DNA of 8,882 bases from positions 1 through 8,882 of the forward strand of contig DATEQV010000542.1 in assembly GCA_035272265.1 (NCBI GenBank), read 5' to 3'. The stretch is from Acidisphaera sp035272265. Lineage in GTDB: Bacteria > Pseudomonadota > Alphaproteobacteria > Acetobacterales > Acetobacteraceae. Position numbers and translations under genes: made by a program. Of the stretch, positions 6,796 through 8,882 are shown piece by piece (within the stretch, counting starts at the first letter, position 1; every line of letters begins with the position of its first letter). The notes beneath the pieces are model-generated. The model worked only from the letters and a program-made list of their open reading frames with translations. It was not told the origin of the DNA and searched no databases.

Positions 6796-8083
6796 ATGAC
6801 GAAGCCGATCGCCGTCCGGCGGCGCGGGCTGCCGGCGCCGACTGTGGTGCTGATCCTGCTGTGCGTGATGTACGGCATCACCTACATCGACCGAGTCAAT
6901 GTCGGCACCGCGGCGAGCGCGATCAAAGCCGAGCTTGGTCTGTCGAACACCGAACTCGGGCTGGTGTTTTCCGCCTTCGCCTACCCGTACGCGCTGCTGC
7001 AGATCGGCGGCGGCTGGGTGTCGGACCGGCTCGGGCCGCGCGTGACGCTGACTGTGTGCGGGCTGCTGTGGGCGGTGGCGACCATCCTGACCGGGTTTGC
7101 GGGCGGTCTCGTCTCGCTGTTCCTGGCGCGCGTGCTGCTGGGGCTGGGCGAGGGGGCGACGTTCCCGGGGGCCACGCGCGCGATGCAGTCCTGGGTCAGC
7201 CGCGAGGCGCGCGGCTTCGCGCAGGGGATCACGCACGCCTGCGCGCGGTTGGGCAACGCGATCACGCCGCCGCTGGTCGCGTGGCTGACGCTGGCGCTGA
7301 CATGGCGCGGCTCGTTCGTCGTGCTCGGCTGCGTAAGCCTGGTGTGGATCGCCGTATGGGCCTGGTACTACCGCGACGATCCGGCGCGGCATCCCGCCAT
7401 CACGGCCGCGGACCTTGCGGTGCTGCCGCCGCGGCGTGACGCGGAGAAGCCGCGCGTGCCGTGGGGACCGCTGGTCCGCCGCATGATGCCGGTGACGGTC
7501 ACCTACTTCTGCTACGGCTGGACGCTGTGGCTGTACCTGAACTGGCTGCCGTCGTTCTTCCTGCACGAGTACAAGCTGGACCTGAAGCACTCGGCGATCT
7601 TCTCGTCCGGCGTGTTCTTCGCCGGCGTCATCGGCGACACGTTCGGCGGCCTGCTGACCGACGCGGTCTATCGCCGCACGGGGAGCCTGAAGCGGGCGCG
7701 GCGCGACGTGGTGGTGCTGGGGTTCGCGGGGTCGCTCGCATTCCTGATCCCGGTGCTGTTCACGCGCGACCTGACGCTGATGGCCGGCTGCCTGTCGGGC
7801 GCGTTCTTCTTCGCCGAGGTGGTGATCGGCCCGATGTGGGCGATCCCCATGGATCGCGCCGCGCTACTCGGGCACCGCGGCGGGGATCATGAACACCGGC
7901 AGCGCGGTCGCGGCGATCGCCTCGCCGCTGGCCTTCGGAGTCATCATCGACGCGACGGGCAACTGGGAGCTGCCGTTCCTCGGCTCGATCGGTCTGCTGG
8001 CGCTCGGCCTGTGCCTGGCGTTCACCATGCATCCGGAGCGCGCGTTCGAGCCCGACGCGAGCGCGGCGCGGCAGCCGACATGA
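6796..8083 (+). pseudogene. MFS transporter, anion:cation symporter-like, frameshifted
   Basis: This is a major facilitator resembling the anion:cation symporter family (hexuronate, glucarate, phthalate or tartrate-type uptake). Diagnostic parts are YGITYIDRVNVGTAASAI (26-43), motif A as GGGWVSDRLGPR (71-82), RVLLGLGEGATFPGATRAMQ (112-131) and, in the second half, APRYSGTAAGIMNTGSAVA followed by SPLAFGVIIDATGNW. The frame breaks at 7852-7856. After WAIPMD the protein continues one frame over, and restoring two bases (GAT-C to GAT-ATC) would give the expected PMD-I-APRYSG and a 429-residue protein of normal length. Translated as written, it runs out of frame past the break and into the next gene. 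The start is ATG 6796 after AAGGAA. The restored stop (8081-8083) overlaps the next ATG. A sequencing error and a real recent mutation are both possible. Confidence 0.88.
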
Positions 8084-8745
8084 AACGGCTGATGCTGGCG
8101 GCGGCGCTGTTGACGGCGGCGCCGCCGGCGTGGGCTGCCTCACCGTCGTGGCCGGGCGACTTCGTTGGACGGCTCGAGGCGCTGGCGATTCTTCAGACGC
8201 TGAACGCCGACCTGCTGAGCCATCCGAGCGCCACCGCGACGCTGGAGCACTGGTGCGCCGAACACCGCCTCGCCGCTGTGCCGCGGCTGTCGGCGGAGCT
8301 GGTGCGCGAGGAGAAACCTCTGCCGGAGGCAGACCGTGGGCTGCTGCAGCTCGGACCAAGCGAGGCGGTGACGTATCGCCGTGTGCGACTGACCTGTGGC
8401 GACGTGGTGCTGAGCGAGGCCGACAACTGGTATGTCCCATCGCGGCTGACGCCGGAGATGAATCGCCTGCTCGAACAGACCGACACGCCGTTCGGCCGTG
8501 CGGTCGCGGCGCTGCATTTCACGCGGCAGACGTTGTCGGCGGAGCTGCTGTGGCATCCGCTGCCCGAAGGGTGGGAGACGGGTCCGATCATCGCGGGACG
8601 TGCCGAGCCGGTGCTGGTGCCGGACGTCGTACTGCGGCATCGCGCGGTGCTGTTCACCAGCGAGCACGTGCCGTTCTCGGAGGTGGTCGAGAGCTACACC
8701 AGCGGCGTGCTGGCGTTTCCGCCGCCTGCGGTGGAGACGCACTGA
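8080..8745 (+). CDS. Exported UbiC-like (chorismate lyase-fold) protein
   Basis: The 221-residue protein begins with a clear Sec-type signal (MKRLMLAAALLTAAPPAWA, probable cleavage after residue 19), so it should be periplasmic. The rest matches the chorismate lyase/UTRA-type fold by motif order: a VTYRRVRLTCGDVVLSEAD strand pair (97-115), YVPSRLTPEM (118-127), TDTPFGRAVAALHFTRQTLS (134-153) and the final pair RHRAVLFTSEHVPFSEVVES (186-205). By eye alignment to E. coli UbiC (LREILL, KTPLGRYL, LLTELFL), the catalytic Arg and Glu correspond to Arg100 and Glu201, so lyase or ligand-binding ability may be kept. UbiC itself is cytoplasmic, so an exported version is odd. ATG 8080 overlaps the MFS stop as ATGA, indicating translational coupling. 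Function is unknown: periplasmic binding or processing of an aromatic acid is a guess. Confidence 0.75.
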   Translation: MKRLMLAAALLTAAPPAWAASPSWPGDFVGRLEALAILQTLNADLLSHPSATATLEHWCAEHRLAAVPRLSAELVREEKPLPEADRGLLQLGPSEAVTYRRVRLTCGDVVLSEADNWYVPSRLTPEMNRLLEQTDTPFGRAVAALHFTRQTLSAELLWHPLPEGWETGPIIAGRAEPVLVPDVVLRHRAVLFTSEHVPFSEVVESYTSGVLAFPPPAVETH

Positions 8746-8882
8746 GCTCGACTTTCTGCAATTTACGCTGCGAGGCATAGAGTCTGCACGAATCGATTTA
8801 GCAAAGCGACTGGCATTATGACGGTATCACTGCCTTGCCGAGACATTGAAAAATCCGGCGGACACCAAAGTGCGCGGCGGAC
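8746..8882. other. Less GC-rich 3' edge, possible partial ORF
   Basis: Base composition drops clearly after the 8745 stop, with runs such as CAATTTACG, AATCGATTTAG and TTGAAAAATCC. There is no evident terminator for the preceding gene. An ATG at 8818 opens a plus-strand frame (MTVSLPCRDIEKSGG...) that reaches the window end without a stop, but it has no good ribosome binding site and no recognisable domain, so it is unsupported as a gene. Confidence 0.4.
8857..8882. repeat. Direct repeat GGCGGAC x2 at the window edge
   Basis: GGCGGAC occurs at 8857-8863 and 8876-8882, with starts 19 bases apart. On the minus strand this reads GTCCGCCG...GGTGTCCGCCGG. Short repeats spaced about 20 bases apart, with the motif TGTCCGCC, recall the multiple terminal repeats of IS21-family elements. 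That is recollection and inference; the window ends before any transposase gene could be seen. Confidence 0.3.

Noticed and set aside
6796..8745. A real MFS-UbiC fusion protein
   Set aside because: The transporter's C-terminal half is fully recognisable one frame over (7856-8083) with its own stop, and the UbiC-like gene has its own ATG and signal peptide. The fusion is an artefact of a frameshift.

Overview
The window is very GC-rich bacterial DNA (roughly 70% G+C by eye) that reads as an alphaproteobacterial chromosome, most likely Rhodospirillales or an Acetobacteraceae-like lineage. Three things support this: a perfect alphaproteobacterial LexA operator (GTTC-N7-GTTC) upstream of recA, a short-form HisG of 230 residues, and a dispersed intergenic palindrome of a kind common in this class. 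The family-level placement is inference.

Layout. Positions 1-299 hold no gene I can defend. Positions 300-395 form a long inverted repeat just past the end of recA. recA runs on the minus strand (455-1492). The recA/hisG divergent region (1493-1771) carries the LexA box at 1630-1644, a possible degenerate second box at 1588-1602, and a chain of three tiny overlapping ORFs that leads into hisG. On the plus strand hisG (1772-2464), hisD (2464-3768), a PaaI-type hotdog thioesterase (3786-4181), a TauE/SafE-type membrane transporter (4205-4958) and a nitronate monooxygenase-like flavoprotein (4980-6071) are packed with overlaps or gaps of about 25 bases or less, so they probably form one transcription unit. 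A DUF4337-type membrane protein follows (6125-6694), then an MFS anion:cation-symporter-like transporter (6796-8083). The transporter overlaps by ATGA a secreted protein with a UbiC-like (chorismate lyase) fold (8080-8745). From 8746 the sequence becomes visibly less GC-rich and ends with two GGCGGAC repeats, possibly the edge of a mobile element.

How the genes fit together. recA is the SOS recombinase. hisG and hisD encode the first and last steps of histidine biosynthesis. The three genes behind hisD look like general-metabolism genes sharing the transcript; nothing in the sequence ties them to histidine. The MFS transporter and the exported UbiC-like protein are translationally coupled and may act on a common small carboxylate, which is inference.

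Two genes carry apparent frameshifts: the transporter near 4238-4240 and the MFS gene near 7852-7856. In both, the protein reads normally on each side, so sequencing error or very recent mutation is likely. I found no CRISPR array, RNA gene or convincing new defence or mobile system. The least ordinary items are the exported UbiC-fold protein and the mini-ORF chain before hisG.
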